A DNA stretch of 64,000 bases from the NCBI GenBank assembly GCA_938084055.1, contig CALKDK010000021.1:1-64000 (forward strand), given 5' to 3'. Made by a program: the position numbers and the translations under genes. The notes under the pieces are model-generated. The model did no database searches, was not told the DNA's origin, and was given only the letters and a program-made list of their open reading frames with translations. The DNA is from an uncultured Luminiphilus sp. (lineage in GTDB: Bacteria > Pseudomonadota > Gammaproteobacteria > Pseudomonadales > Halieaceae). This document shows positions 47,418 through 55,911 of the stretch, in pieces (position 1 is the stretch's first letter; every line of letters starts with the position of its first letter).

Positions 47418-48988
47418 GCCTGCACTCTGTCTCTGCGAAGGGTGACGACGCGCGTTTGTCCGGGATCGTCAGTGGCGACCGCTACCTGGGGCCACGCGCC
47501 CTCGAAGCCAATGCTGCCCGGGCCGCCAGCGCACTGCACGGCGTCGGTGTGTGGCAGGGAGATACCGTCGCGTTACTCATGAGGAATGACTTCGCATGCT
47601 TTGAGGCAACACGTGGTGCCGGACTTCTTGGCGCAGCGACCGTGCCATTAAATTGGCACATGACTGCCTCAGAAATCAGCTACGTGCTGGAAGACTGCGA
47701 CGCAAAAGTGTTGATTGGACACGCAGACCTCTTAACCGAGTCCGTTCTGGCAGTGTGCAGCGGACGCGACGTAATTGCTGTGGAGACCCCGGAAGAAATA
47801 GCGGAGGCCTACGGTATAGCCAACGAAAGCTGTCAAATACCCGGTGCGATCCCCGAGTGGTACGGCTGGCTGGACGCCCATGAAAAATGGATCAAGCCGG
47901 CAGTGGCGCCATCAAACCCGATGTTTTACACCTCGGGCACGTCGGGGATGCCCAAGGGTGTACGCCGTCAACCGGTAGCGCCGGAAGTCGCTCAACGGGC
48001 CGCGGCGCGATCAGCAAAGGCATGGGGTCTGGATACCGAGGGGGTGATTTCTGTTATGACGGGGCCCCTGTACCACTCTGCACCCAACGCCTATGGAATG
48101 AGCGTGGTGCGCGGCGGAGGGCTGCTCATACTGCAGCCAAGGTTTGATGCCGAACACATGCTGAAGCTTGTCAGCAGATATTCTGTAACGCACCTGCATA
48201 TGGTGCCAACCATGTTCGTGCGTCTACTCGCAGTGGATGCTGACGTCAGAGAGGCGGCTGACTTACGGAGCCTCGCGTTCGTCGCCCATGGGGCCGCCCC
48301 CTGCCCTCCGGACATCAAAAGGCAAATGATTGAATGGTGGGGACCCGTGATCCACGAATACTATGCCATGACCGAGACGGGCATCATTACGACCTGCGAT
48401 AGCACCAGCTGGCTGGATCACCCGGGCACCGTGGGCTGCCCGGTAGACGGCATCGATATACAAATCCTAGGTGAAGATGGCCCCGTCGATAGGCCCGCCG
48501 ATATTGGGCAAATTTGTGTACGTTCGGAAACGACTCCCTTTGTCTCCTATCACCGCGCTACGGACCAGACAGAGGCCCTGCGACGTGGCGATTACATTCT
48601 AACCGGTGACGTGGGATATCTCGATGCCGACGGGTTTCTGTTTATCAACGACCGGATGTCCGACATGGTCATTTCAGGAGGGGTCAACATCTACCCCGTG
48701 GAGATTGAAAAGGTATTGATCGCAATGAGTGGCGTCAGCGATTGCGCTGTATTTGGAGTGCCCGACGCAGAATTTGGCGAACGCCTCGTGGCCTGTATTG
48801 AATCTCGTGGCCCCGTAAATCTCGATGCTATCAGGGACCTTCTTGGTCAGCAGCTGGCCAGTTACAAGATACCCCGTGAATTTCATTTTGATGTGACCCT
48901 GCCTCGGGAAGACAGTGGAAAAATAAAGAAACGCTTACTACGCAATGCTTTTGTCGCTGCGGAGCACAGAGACGCCCATGCCGGCTGA
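47414..48988 (+). CDS. Acyl-CoA synthetase (AMP-forming)
   Basis: A 524-residue adenylate-forming ligase. The P-loop-like motif is YTSGTSGMPKGVRR, the A5 motif lies near EYYAMTETG, the A7/A8 motifs are LTGDVGYLDADGF and NDRMSDMVISGGVNIYPVEIE, and the A10 Lys is in EDSGKIKKRLLR. It activates a carboxylic acid to its acyl-CoA. The position between an acryloyl-CoA reductase-like enzyme and a thiolase-like protein fits side-chain or fatty-acid catabolism. Confidence 0.92.
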   Translation: MSLHSVSAKGDDARLSGIVSGDRYLGPRALEANAARAASALHGVGVWQGDTVALLMRNDFACFEATRGAGLLGAATVPLNWHMTASEISYVLEDCDAKVLIGHADLLTESVLAVCSGRDVIAVETPEEIAEAYGIANESCQIPGAIPEWYGWLDAHEKWIKPAVAPSNPMFYTSGTSGMPKGVRRQPVAPEVAQRAAARSAKAWGLDTEGVISVMTGPLYHSAPNAYGMSVVRGGGLLILQPRFDAEHMLKLVSRYSVTHLHMVPTMFVRLLAVDADVREAADLRSLAFVAHGAAPCPPDIKRQMIEWWGPVIHEYYAMTETGIITTCDSTSWLDHPGTVGCPVDGIDIQILGEDGPVDRPADIGQICVRSETTPFVSYHRATDQTEALRRGDYILTGDVGYLDADGFLFINDRMSDMVISGGVNIYPVEIEKVLIAMSGVSDCAVFGVPDAEFGERLVACIESRGPVNLDAIRDLLGQQLASYKIPREFHFDVTLPREDSGKIKKRLLRNAFVAAEHRDAHAG

Positions 48989-50180
48989 AACCTCTCGTGT
49001 CGCGATCATTGGCGCCAGCGCGCTACCAATAGGGAAACTGACCGCAACATCTACTGGAACCAACGAAGGGCTGGAGCATGATTTTTTGGCAGAGGTGGCC
49101 GCCAGGGCCCTGTCAGACGCGGGCATCAGTGGCCAGGATGTGGATGCGGCGATCTTCACGCAGAATCCTCCCACGACAAAGCAACTGGGTTTCGCCACAT
49201 TCATGATGGCCCAATTAGGCATTTCCTGTCGTGGCCTGGTTACCGAGGTCGGACAACTGGGACTGACCGGGGGAGTGGCGTTTGACATAGCAGCGACTCA
49301 GGTCAGTTCTGGGCAGGCCGACTTCGCACTCGCTCTAGGGGTAGTCCGACAGAGTTCCGGCGACCCCAACATAGCGCTGGATTTTGGTATTCGCGCCGTT
49401 GGCGATGTCAATTTTCAAGCACCCTTTGGTATTCCTCCCATAGGTTGGTATGCCCTGGATTGTGTCCGTTATATGGAGGATTACAGTGTGTCACGGGCTG
49501 AGATAGCTCAGGTCGCTGTAAAGAGCCGGGACAACGCCGCCTTGAATCCGCTGGCACAGTTTCGACATCCGATCACTCTCGATGAGGTCCTGGCCCAACG
49601 TCCCATTGTCGAACCGTTGGGCCTGCTCGAAGTGCCCTCCAGGGCAGACGGGGCGATCTGTCTGGTACTGAGCAGGGAGGAGACAGCGCGTGAGTTGGGT
49701 GGGGCCAGCGTGGTAGTTGAAGGTCGCGGTTTTTTCCATGAGGGTCACCATCAAATTGCTGACCATCCCCATGACATGACGGCGTTTCCATCGGCACAGA
49801 TCGCGACCGGGACGGCGCTGGACATGGCGGGCCTGTCGCTTCAGCAAATTGATTTATTCGAGCTTTATGCCCCCTGCACCATAACCGAGATTCTGGTGAC
49901 TGAGGCCATTGGCATGTTCCCCCGGGGCGAGGGTCACCGTGCCCTATCAGAAGGGACAACCACACTTCGGGGTCAGCACCCCGTCAATACCTCTGGGGGC
50001 TGCCTGTCCCGGGGGCATCCTCCCCAGCTCACAGGGCTTTACGGGCTATATGAAATCCGCGAGCAATTACTCGGTAAAGCGGGACCCAGACAGGTACAAA
50101 CCGCTCGGTATGGGTTACACACCTGCGAGTTGGGGAACTACAATGCAACCCTCGCCCATGTTATCGGGGTCTGTGAATGA
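48978..50180 (+). CDS. Thiolase-like lipid-transfer-protein (SCP-x/Ltp type)
   Basis: A 400-residue thiolase-fold protein. The N-terminal domain reads VAIIGASALPIGKL with the long helix HDFLAEVAARALSDAGI. The C-terminal signatures are PCTITEILVTEAIGMFPRGEG, NTSGGCLSRGHP and GLHTCELGNYNATL. At the spot where thiolases have the nucleophilic Cys (about residues 88-99) this protein reads VTEVGQLGLTGG with no Cys. It therefore may be an Ltp2-like retro-aldolase rather than a thiolase. The gene overlaps the ligase by 11 nt and the DUF35 gene by 4 nt. Confidence 0.85.
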   Translation: MPAETSRVAIIGASALPIGKLTATSTGTNEGLEHDFLAEVAARALSDAGISGQDVDAAIFTQNPPTTKQLGFATFMMAQLGISCRGLVTEVGQLGLTGGVAFDIAATQVSSGQADFALALGVVRQSSGDPNIALDFGIRAVGDVNFQAPFGIPPIGWYALDCVRYMEDYSVSRAEIAQVAVKSRDNAALNPLAQFRHPITLDEVLAQRPIVEPLGLLEVPSRADGAICLVLSREETARELGGASVVVEGRGFFHEGHHQIADHPHDMTAFPSAQIATGTALDMAGLSLQQIDLFELYAPCTITEILVTEAIGMFPRGEGHRALSEGTTTLRGQHPVNTSGGCLSRGHPPQLTGLYGLYEIREQLLGKAGPRQVQTARYGLHTCELGNYNATLAHVIGVCE

Positions 50181-50605
50181 CCTTGCCCGTGGTCACACTG
50201 GGTCTCAAACGGCCCCTTGATATCGAGGTAACCGGGGTCACCCAGACCTTTTGGAGCGGACTGGCTGAGGGCCAGTTTTTGTTACCTCGCTGCAGTCAGT
50301 GCTCGCGACTCAGCTTTCCACCGCGCAAAGTATGTCCGGGTTGCCACCATCGGGATTTCACATGGGTAAAGGCCTCGGGTCGAGCCACTCTGTACAGCCT
50401 GACCCGAATTCATAACAGCCCCCCCCGCTACAACCTGCTAAGTCCGACGTCTGTCGCTATCATCGACCTCGACGAAGGCATCAGGCTGTTGACGCGTCTT
50501 TTGCCCGACGACCGCCCCCCGGTGATTGGCGCGGCCTGTGAACTGGTCATTACCCGGCATCCCGATGGCATGCACTACGCGGCGAGGCCCGCTGCTCGTC
50601 TGTAG
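50177..50605 (+). CDS. DUF35 (rubredoxin-like Zn ribbon + OB-fold) protein
   Basis: A 142-residue protein with a zinc ribbon CSQC...CPGC (two CxxC pairs about 16 residues apart) and a C-terminal OB-fold with SLTRIHNSPPRYNLLSPTSVAIIDLDEG. DUF35 proteins commonly pair with thiolase-like partners; in steroid-degrading bacteria a DUF35 domain supports the Ltp2 aldolase. The ATGA overlap with the thiolase-like gene strengthens that pairing. It ends the four-gene operon. Confidence 0.85.
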   Translation: MTLPVVTLGLKRPLDIEVTGVTQTFWSGLAEGQFLLPRCSQCSRLSFPPRKVCPGCHHRDFTWVKASGRATLYSLTRIHNSPPRYNLLSPTSVAIIDLDEGIRLLTRLLPDDRPPVIGAACELVITRHPDGMHYAARPAARL

Positions 50606-50633
50606 GCGAGGCCGCGCAGCAGCGGTTACTAGG

Positions 50634-51710
50634 CTAAGCCGCCAGGGACGAAGAGCGTGCCACCTGCAGTACACGTTCAATATCTTGGGGATCCGTTGCA
50701 AAACTTGTCACCAGGCGCACCATGCCCTCCATGACCGGCCACTCGTAATAATCAAAACCAGCCCCCTTGAGCGCGGCGTCAGTGGCTGCACTGAGTACAG
50801 GAAAGACTTCATTGGACTGGGTAGGCCACGGCAACTCGATTCCGGGTATAGCGGACAACCCCCTGGCTAGCCGCGTTGCCAATTCATTGGCATGCCGCGC
50901 ATTTTTCAGCCAGAGGTCATCGCCCAGAAAGGCGTCAAACTGGGCAGCGAGGAAGCGATGCTTTGACCAAAGGTGCCCCGCGCGCTTGCGTCGAAAAGCA
51001 AACTCCTCGCTGAATTTCTTGTTGAAGAACACCACCGCCTCTGCGGCTATCGCACCATTCTTGGTGGCGCCAAAGGTGAGTGCATCGACGCCAGCCCGCC
51101 AGGTGAGATCGGCCGGTGACGCACCGGTGCTGACCACAGCGTTTGAAAACCTGGCTCCGTCGATATGCAGTGCAAGATCCAGTTCCGTCGCCGCTTGAGC
51201 GTACTGGGCAATTTCATCGGGATTCAGCACGGTGCCGCGCTCGGTAGAATTGGTAAGACTGATAACCGCAGGTTTGGCATTGTGGACCCCATTGGCCCGG
51301 GATGCTGCCACTCGGCCCCTGATTTCATCAATCGATGGTCGACCCAAATCACCCGGCAAACCAATCTGCCGCGCACCGCCGGTGAAAAATTCGGGGGCCG
51401 TATTTTCGTCGCAATGGATATGTGCTTCCTGATGACAAAGGATGGCACCCCAGGGTGGGCACATTGCGCTCAGTACCAGAGCGTTAGCTGCTGTACCTGT
51501 CGCAACCAAGAACACCTCACACTCTGTCTCAAATACCTCATTCAATCGGTGCTTCACGTTTGCAGTGAGGCTGTCCTCACCATAGGCAGAGTCTGATCCC
51601 GTTGAAGCCGATGCCAGCGCTTCAAGAATTTTAGGGTGTGCACCCGCCTGATTATCGGATCCCATAAACGTGACAGCCGGGGGGCCGCCCGCTTTCTGCT
51701 CGTCTGACAC
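50634..51710 (-). CDS. Low-specificity L-threonine aldolase / beta-eliminating lyase family
   Basis: A 358-residue PLP enzyme of the threonine-aldolase family. GSDNQAGAHPKILEAL and YGEDSLTANVKHRL are near the N-terminus, the PLP Lys is in DALTFGATKNGAIAAEA, and HIDGARFSNAVVSTG precedes it. Expected reaction: threonine to glycine plus acetaldehyde, with broad beta-hydroxy-amino-acid activity. The GTG start at 51710 has GGAG 6 nt before it. It converges on the DUF35 gene (28-nt gap). Confidence 0.92.
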   Translation of the reverse strand: MSDEQKAGGPPAVTFMGSDNQAGAHPKILEALASASTGSDSAYGEDSLTANVKHRLNEVFETECEVFLVATGTAANALVLSAMCPPWGAILCHQEAHIHCDENTAPEFFTGGARQIGLPGDLGRPSIDEIRGRVAASRANGVHNAKPAVISLTNSTERGTVLNPDEIAQYAQAATELDLALHIDGARFSNAVVSTGASPADLTWRAGVDALTFGATKNGAIAAEAVVFFNKKFSEEFAFRRKRAGHLWSKHRFLAAQFDAFLGDDLWLKNARHANELATRLARGLSAIPGIELPWPTQSNEVFPVLSAATDAALKGAGFDYYEWPVMEGMVRLVTSFATDPQDIERVLQVARSSSLAA

Positions 51711-52262
51711 TCGTTACTCCAATCACTGACCAAGAGATACAGCCCAACACTCTATACCCATTTATTGTTTGGGGGACACCAGAGTCCTGACTCCGCAATC
51801 AGGCACGTCGAGTCCGCTTGGCATGAGGCCAGACAGGCCTCCAACGAGGAAGTCCCGATGGATCCAGCGTCGCTTCGGTATTGTTTGTGTTGGTGCCGGG
51901 TAAGGCTTATGAAGCCAGCAGCCGGCTGCAATGCGAAAGCATGGATCCCGCAATAAAGCTGGCTGCCAGCTTTTTTGGTGCTGGGGCTTCCTATTTACCA
52001 TCAGCAACCATACAACCCAATCCGAACACCTCGCTGACACGACCCAACGCCGTCATCGTTGGCGCGACGATCATCGCGGTCGCGCTGGATACCGAGGTGC
52101 CACACTCAGGCAAACGCCGGTTTACGCAACGTATCTGGCTGGGGGTTTTGAGACTACCAGGGGGATAAATACTGCCTCAGCAATACAACACCGGAAGGCG
52201 CCAATGAATCCAGGAACGGCGCCTGGCAAAAAATCCATGTGATCCCATCCACCAAAAAACCA
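51711..52262 (+). other. Non-coding interval of about 550 nt
   Basis: This is the only gap over 300 nt in the window. Short frames exist on both strands (for example 51762-52040 minus and 51881-52168 plus), but none has a recognisable domain or a clear ribosome-binding site. A perfect hairpin followed by a T-run lies inside at 51955-51976. I see no other feature. Confidence 0.5.
51955..51976 (+). terminator. Hairpin with T-run inside the non-coding interval
   Basis: Plus strand: 8-bp perfect stem AAAGCTGG / CCAGCTTT with loop CTG, followed by a T-run ending at 51976. It looks like an intrinsic terminator, but no plus-strand gene ends here. It could end a short transcript starting after 51711, which would make a small RNA candidate. 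Confidence 0.45.
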
Positions 52263-52784
52263 TCAATCTGTTGTCGGCAAGCCCAGCGCCGCCAGGGCCT
52301 CAGGGGGTAACAGCTCGGCAAAGGGCTCTGTTGCCCAACCCTCGGCAGCATCACAACAAAAATGTACCCAAGCAGTCACGCGCTGGAACCGCCAAACTCC
52401 ATTTTCCTTGACGTAATCCTCCTCGTAACCCCCAACCGCCAGGTGAGCTCGATCGCCTTCAGGATGTATCGTTGTCATGTATTGAATCAAGCGCCATCGG
52501 CCCGTGGCTTTATCACCGTCAACGTGGATCAATGGATTCATCACGAAATGCTGGTTAAGGCGCAGGTAAGGCCACAGATCTCGATACATTTTGGCAATCG
52601 CCACGCGACCCTCAAACACACCGTCCTCCCCTTCATCCAGAACGGCGTCTTCGGTAAAAAGATTGGCAAACTCGTCGGCGTTCTGGCCGCTGTCGGCATA
52701 AAGGCAGTAGTAAGCTTTCAATCGCTTGATGGCTTCAATATTTTGTAATTCCTGAAGGTCAGGCACGATCCCAGCTGCTGTCAT
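52263..52784 (-). CDS. NTF2-like/SnoaL-fold protein
   Basis: A 173-residue NTF2-like protein: IEAIKRLKAYYCLYADSGQNADEFANLF, GRVAIAKMYRDLWPYL and GRWRLIQYMTTIHPEG. Related fold members act as small-substrate dehydratases or isomerases in aromatic and steroid catabolism. The start at 52784 overlaps the amidase stop as ATGA, so it belongs to the decarboxylase-amidase-NTF2 operon. Function unassigned. Confidence 0.82.
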   Translation of the reverse strand: MTAAGIVPDLQELQNIEAIKRLKAYYCLYADSGQNADEFANLFTEDAVLDEGEDGVFEGRVAIAKMYRDLWPYLRLNQHFVMNPLIHVDGDKATGRWRLIQYMTTIHPEGDRAHLAVGGYEEDYVKENGVWRFQRVTAWVHFCCDAAEGWATEPFAELLPPEALAALGLPTTD

Positions 52785-54265
52785 GTAGAGGGCTCCGCAG
52801 TGATCACGTTGAGTGGGGGGAGTTGGGAAAAGTACTGGGGCATTTCTCGTTCCATGGTAGCTGCGATCCAGATCAAATCGGCTTCGCCACACCAGGGGGC
52901 ATAGAACTGTATTCCCAGTGGGCAATCATTGCTATCAAGCCCCGCCGGCAAACTGATGGCGGGCAAGCCGGCATCATTGGCAGGCAATGTGTAACGACAT
53001 AAATCCAGACTGTGATCGAAGAATTCGTCGAAGGGTGATTGGCTCGAGAGCGCATAGCGGCTTTCTACTTCAGGGCAGATATCCCCCAGCGCCGGTGTCA
53101 GCAACAAGTCAAATCCCTGCCCCCAGAAATTGCCCCACTGCAGTGTTGTAGCAGCGTTCGTCTCCATTGCCGCCAAAAAGTCATTTAGTGAAATGTTTTT
53201 GGCCGCCTCTATCAACTGTAACGTTTGATGGCTGGTATTTTCGGGCGTCAACGTCACGCCGCAAGCAGCCGCCATTTCGGGTATCCAGCGTCCAAGGGGT
53301 GCCACCCAGTTAGCGATTTTATAGGAGGAGAAAACCTGTTCAAAATCACAAATCTGCTGATCTTCGACCCAAACCACCTCATGACCTTTATCGGCCAGCC
53401 AGTCCGCAATGCCTAGCACGGCTTCGCGTCCATCGGCGGGCATGCTGTCGGCCCTCGACCAGTTGCCGGTGGATACCGCTATGCGAAGCCTGCGATGAGT
53501 CGTCAATAAACTTGGGGACAGCGATGGCGGTTTGGGATAGGGCATAAACCCAATGCCCCTATCGCGGTGACACAGTAATTCATGAACGCGCGCTGTATCC
53601 CTAACACTGCGTGTCACAATGCCCTCAGACGCAGAGGGTAGGGTCGCTTCGTTGGCTCCTGTAGGCAGCGGCAGCCGACCCCGCGTTGTTTTCAGACCAA
53701 TCAAACCCGTCCACGCCGCAGGTAGGCGTATTGATCCCGCACCATCGGAAGCACTGCACACAGATAAAGCGCCTGCCGCAACCAGCGCAGCAGAGCCCCC
53801 CGAGGACCCACCCGGTGACCGGCGGAGATCCCAGGGATTGCGGGTGATACCAAAACCAAGGGTCTCCGTAACAGCCGCCATACCGTCTTCTGGCGTTGTG
53901 GTACGCCCTATTAAATTGAAGCCCGCGGATCGAAAATTGAGGGTTAGCGGATCATCTTCACCGGCAATCATTCCTTTTAGCCAACCGTAGCCCGCCTCCT
54001 GGGCCCTACCCTTCATTTTCGACCCCAAGTCCTTGAGCATCATGGGAACGCCACTGAACGGCCCATTCGTCACATCAGGCGCAGCAATGGCGTCCTCAAA
54101 CAACTCAACCACGGCATTAACATGGGGGTCGATTTTTGCCACTGCCAAACCCGCCTGGTGGGCCAACTCCGCGGCCGACACATCGCCCGAGCTCACCAGT
54201 TCGGCAAGTCCCGTCGCGTCTCGTTGGGCGTATTCCTGCCAGGACAGTGCGGTACCCTGAGTCAT
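52781..54265 (-). CDS. Amidase (amidase-signature family)
   Basis: A 494-residue amidase-signature hydrolase. The catalytic Lys is likely in PMMLKDLGSKMKG. The Gly/Ser-rich motif RRSPGGSSGGSAALVAAG contains the Ser nucleophile and cis-Ser, and DGAGSIRLPAAWTGLIGLK follows. It hydrolyses an amide to acid plus amine or ammonia. The start overlaps the decarboxylase stop by one base (TAATG), and the stop overlaps the NTF2-like start by 4 nt. Substrate unknown; see the regional finding. Confidence 0.92.
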   Translation of the reverse strand: MTQGTALSWQEYAQRDATGLAELVSSGDVSAAELAHQAGLAVAKIDPHVNAVVELFEDAIAAPDVTNGPFSGVPMMLKDLGSKMKGRAQEAGYGWLKGMIAGEDDPLTLNFRSAGFNLIGRTTTPEDGMAAVTETLGFGITRNPWDLRRSPGGSSGGSAALVAAGALSVCSASDGAGSIRLPAAWTGLIGLKTTRGRLPLPTGANEATLPSASEGIVTRSVRDTARVHELLCHRDRGIGFMPYPKPPSLSPSLLTTHRRLRIAVSTGNWSRADSMPADGREAVLGIADWLADKGHEVVWVEDQQICDFEQVFSSYKIANWVAPLGRWIPEMAAACGVTLTPENTSHQTLQLIEAAKNISLNDFLAAMETNAATTLQWGNFWGQGFDLLLTPALGDICPEVESRYALSSQSPFDEFFDHSLDLCRYTLPANDAGLPAISLPAGLDSNDCPLGIQFYAPWCGEADLIWIAATMEREMPQYFSQLPPLNVITAEPST

Positions 54266-55671
54266 TACTTTGCCTCCATTACAAAGGTAGGCACCTGATC
54301 ACGGGCAAATACCTCATCGACTGATTCCGGCCGCTTGGCCCAATCTGCCTGATCACCACTGACCAACACCGTTCCCGGGCGAGGTAAGGAATTAAAATTC
54401 GCCGCCATGGGTTCGATATAGGCACCGGTGTTAAGGAGCGCAACAACGTCGCCCACCTCAACTTTCGGTGTCGCAACCTGTTGAAACAAAATTTCGGCGT
54501 TGCAGCTCATGCCCACCAGATCACCGCAGTCGGTCTTTGTCTCACTTGCCTTATTGGCGATTATAAAATCGAAGGGTGGCTCATCGTTGAGCCCACCCAC
54601 ACCCAAAAACACCTCGGACGTGTCCATTTCTGACCATTTTCTTGGGCGGTGAATGGTTTCTTCCTTAACATTTCTGATCGTTGCAAGGTGTATGCCAGTA
54701 TCCGTGTGCAGTCCCCTACCCGGCTCCACCTCCAGGGTAACTCCCGTCGGATCAAAACCACTTTTCAGCAATTCACTGTGCAGCGTTGTGGCAATGACCT
54801 CAGCGAATACATCAAGCGATGCTCCCTCATAGCCCTGCACGGCAACATCGGTGTCTCTGTCTGATTCACTTGGAAAGCCGCCACCCAAATCAATCTCCCT
54901 CGGCGACCAATCAGGCAGCTGATCTCGAATCAGCGCAATAATCTCAACGCAATGACGAGTCCATGCCTGCCACACTTCAGAAAACTTACTGTGGCGCCCC
55001 ATATGAGCGTGAACCCCCACCAAGTCGAGACAGGTTGATTTCGCAATAAATGACACCAACTCGTGCAGCTCTGCTGTAGGGACACCGTATTTAATAATTT
55101 GCGTCAGCTCTCTGATCTCAGCGCCAGGCAGAAAATCCGACTCCAGGGTGAGGTCTTTCAAAAAAGGTTTTACGCGAATCATGACTCTTGCGGAAAGCTT
55201 TAACTCGGTCGCAACCTCCTCGCAGAGTAAGAGCTCTCGCGTGCTGTCGACGACAACGCGAGCGCCATGAGCTACCGCACGCTGAATCATGGACCGGTCT
55301 TTGATAGATCCATTAACTGAAATCAGTTCTGGAGCCACACCGCCACGAATAGCCCCTTCGAGTTCGCCCGGACCAAAAATGTCACAGCCACTACCTTCAT
55401 CACTGAGTATGCGGCGAAGAGCCAGGAGCGGCGCGGCTTTGAAGGCACACATAATCCGCACGGGTCCCCACGGCCAATGCTGGGCAAAGGCCTGTTTAAA
55501 CCGGCGCAGGTTTGCCCTCACGTGACGCTCGGAGACCACAAAAATGGGCGTCCCGAAGGTTTCTGCCAGATACGCCGCATCGCACTCCTCAATCTGCAGC
55601 CGCCCGCCAACAATGCTGAGGCTACGATTAAGCACTGCTTCGGTCTGCCGCGCCAACGGAGCTTTTGTCAT
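54265..55671 (-). CDS. Fold-type III PLP enzyme, diaminopimelate/ornithine decarboxylase-like
   Basis: A 468-residue alanine-racemase-fold PLP enzyme. The PLP Lys is in RIMCAFKAAPLLALRRIL, in place of the usual YAxKAN. GSGCDIFGPGELEGAIRGG follows, then a substrate-domain segment HAHMGRH and EIDLGGGFPSE. EPGRGLHTD binds the phosphate, GMSCNAEILFQ supplies the likely catalytic Cys, and NTGAYIEPMAANFN closes the active site. It is closest in style to decarboxylases of basic amino acids (DAP, ornithine, arginine, carboxynorspermidine) or related racemases. It is divergent from the TonB receptor and probably shares the operator at 55763-55782. Confidence 0.85.
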   Translation of the reverse strand: MTKAPLARQTEAVLNRSLSIVGGRLQIEECDAAYLAETFGTPIFVVSERHVRANLRRFKQAFAQHWPWGPVRIMCAFKAAPLLALRRILSDEGSGCDIFGPGELEGAIRGGVAPELISVNGSIKDRSMIQRAVAHGARVVVDSTRELLLCEEVATELKLSARVMIRVKPFLKDLTLESDFLPGAEIRELTQIIKYGVPTAELHELVSFIAKSTCLDLVGVHAHMGRHSKFSEVWQAWTRHCVEIIALIRDQLPDWSPREIDLGGGFPSESDRDTDVAVQGYEGASLDVFAEVIATTLHSELLKSGFDPTGVTLEVEPGRGLHTDTGIHLATIRNVKEETIHRPRKWSEMDTSEVFLGVGGLNDEPPFDFIIANKASETKTDCGDLVGMSCNAEILFQQVATPKVEVGDVVALLNTGAYIEPMAANFNSLPRPGTVLVSGDQADWAKRPESVDEVFARDQVPTFVMEAK

Positions 55672-55762
55672 GGTGGTATCACCCCTTTTATCTCAAAAAG
55701 ATTTGAAATAGCCAGTCCCTATTTTTCATTTTTTGCCGATATCTGACTAATCAAACCCTATT

Positions 55763-55782
55763 AACTCAAATTTTTTCGAGTT
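55763..55782. promoter_or_regulatory. Candidate TetR operator upstream of the TonB receptor
   Basis: The 20-bp site AACTCAAATTTTTTCGAGTT has perfect 5-bp dyad arms AACTC...GAGTT with a 10-nt centre. It shares 18 of 20 bases with the site at 62013-62032. It lies between the divergent decarboxylase and TonB genes, next to a possible -10 TATAGT (55782-55787). An additional inverted repeat TCAAA-AAGA-TTTGA lies at 55693-55706, close to the decarboxylase start. Confidence 0.65.
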
Positions 55783-55911
55783 ATAGTCCGGGGAGTTTGC
55801 CATAATTCGTCCCGTAAGAAACCCTCGGGTTGTACCACTTTAAGGGCATTCCACCCAGGGGCCGTACCAGCGCAATCTATGAATACAAAAATTACTTTAG
55901 GGAGCCACCCC

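Noticed and set aside
51762-52242. Several short frames in the long non-coding gap
   Set aside because: No recognisable domain, weak or absent ribosome-binding sites, and mutual overlap on both strands; I cannot support any as a gene.
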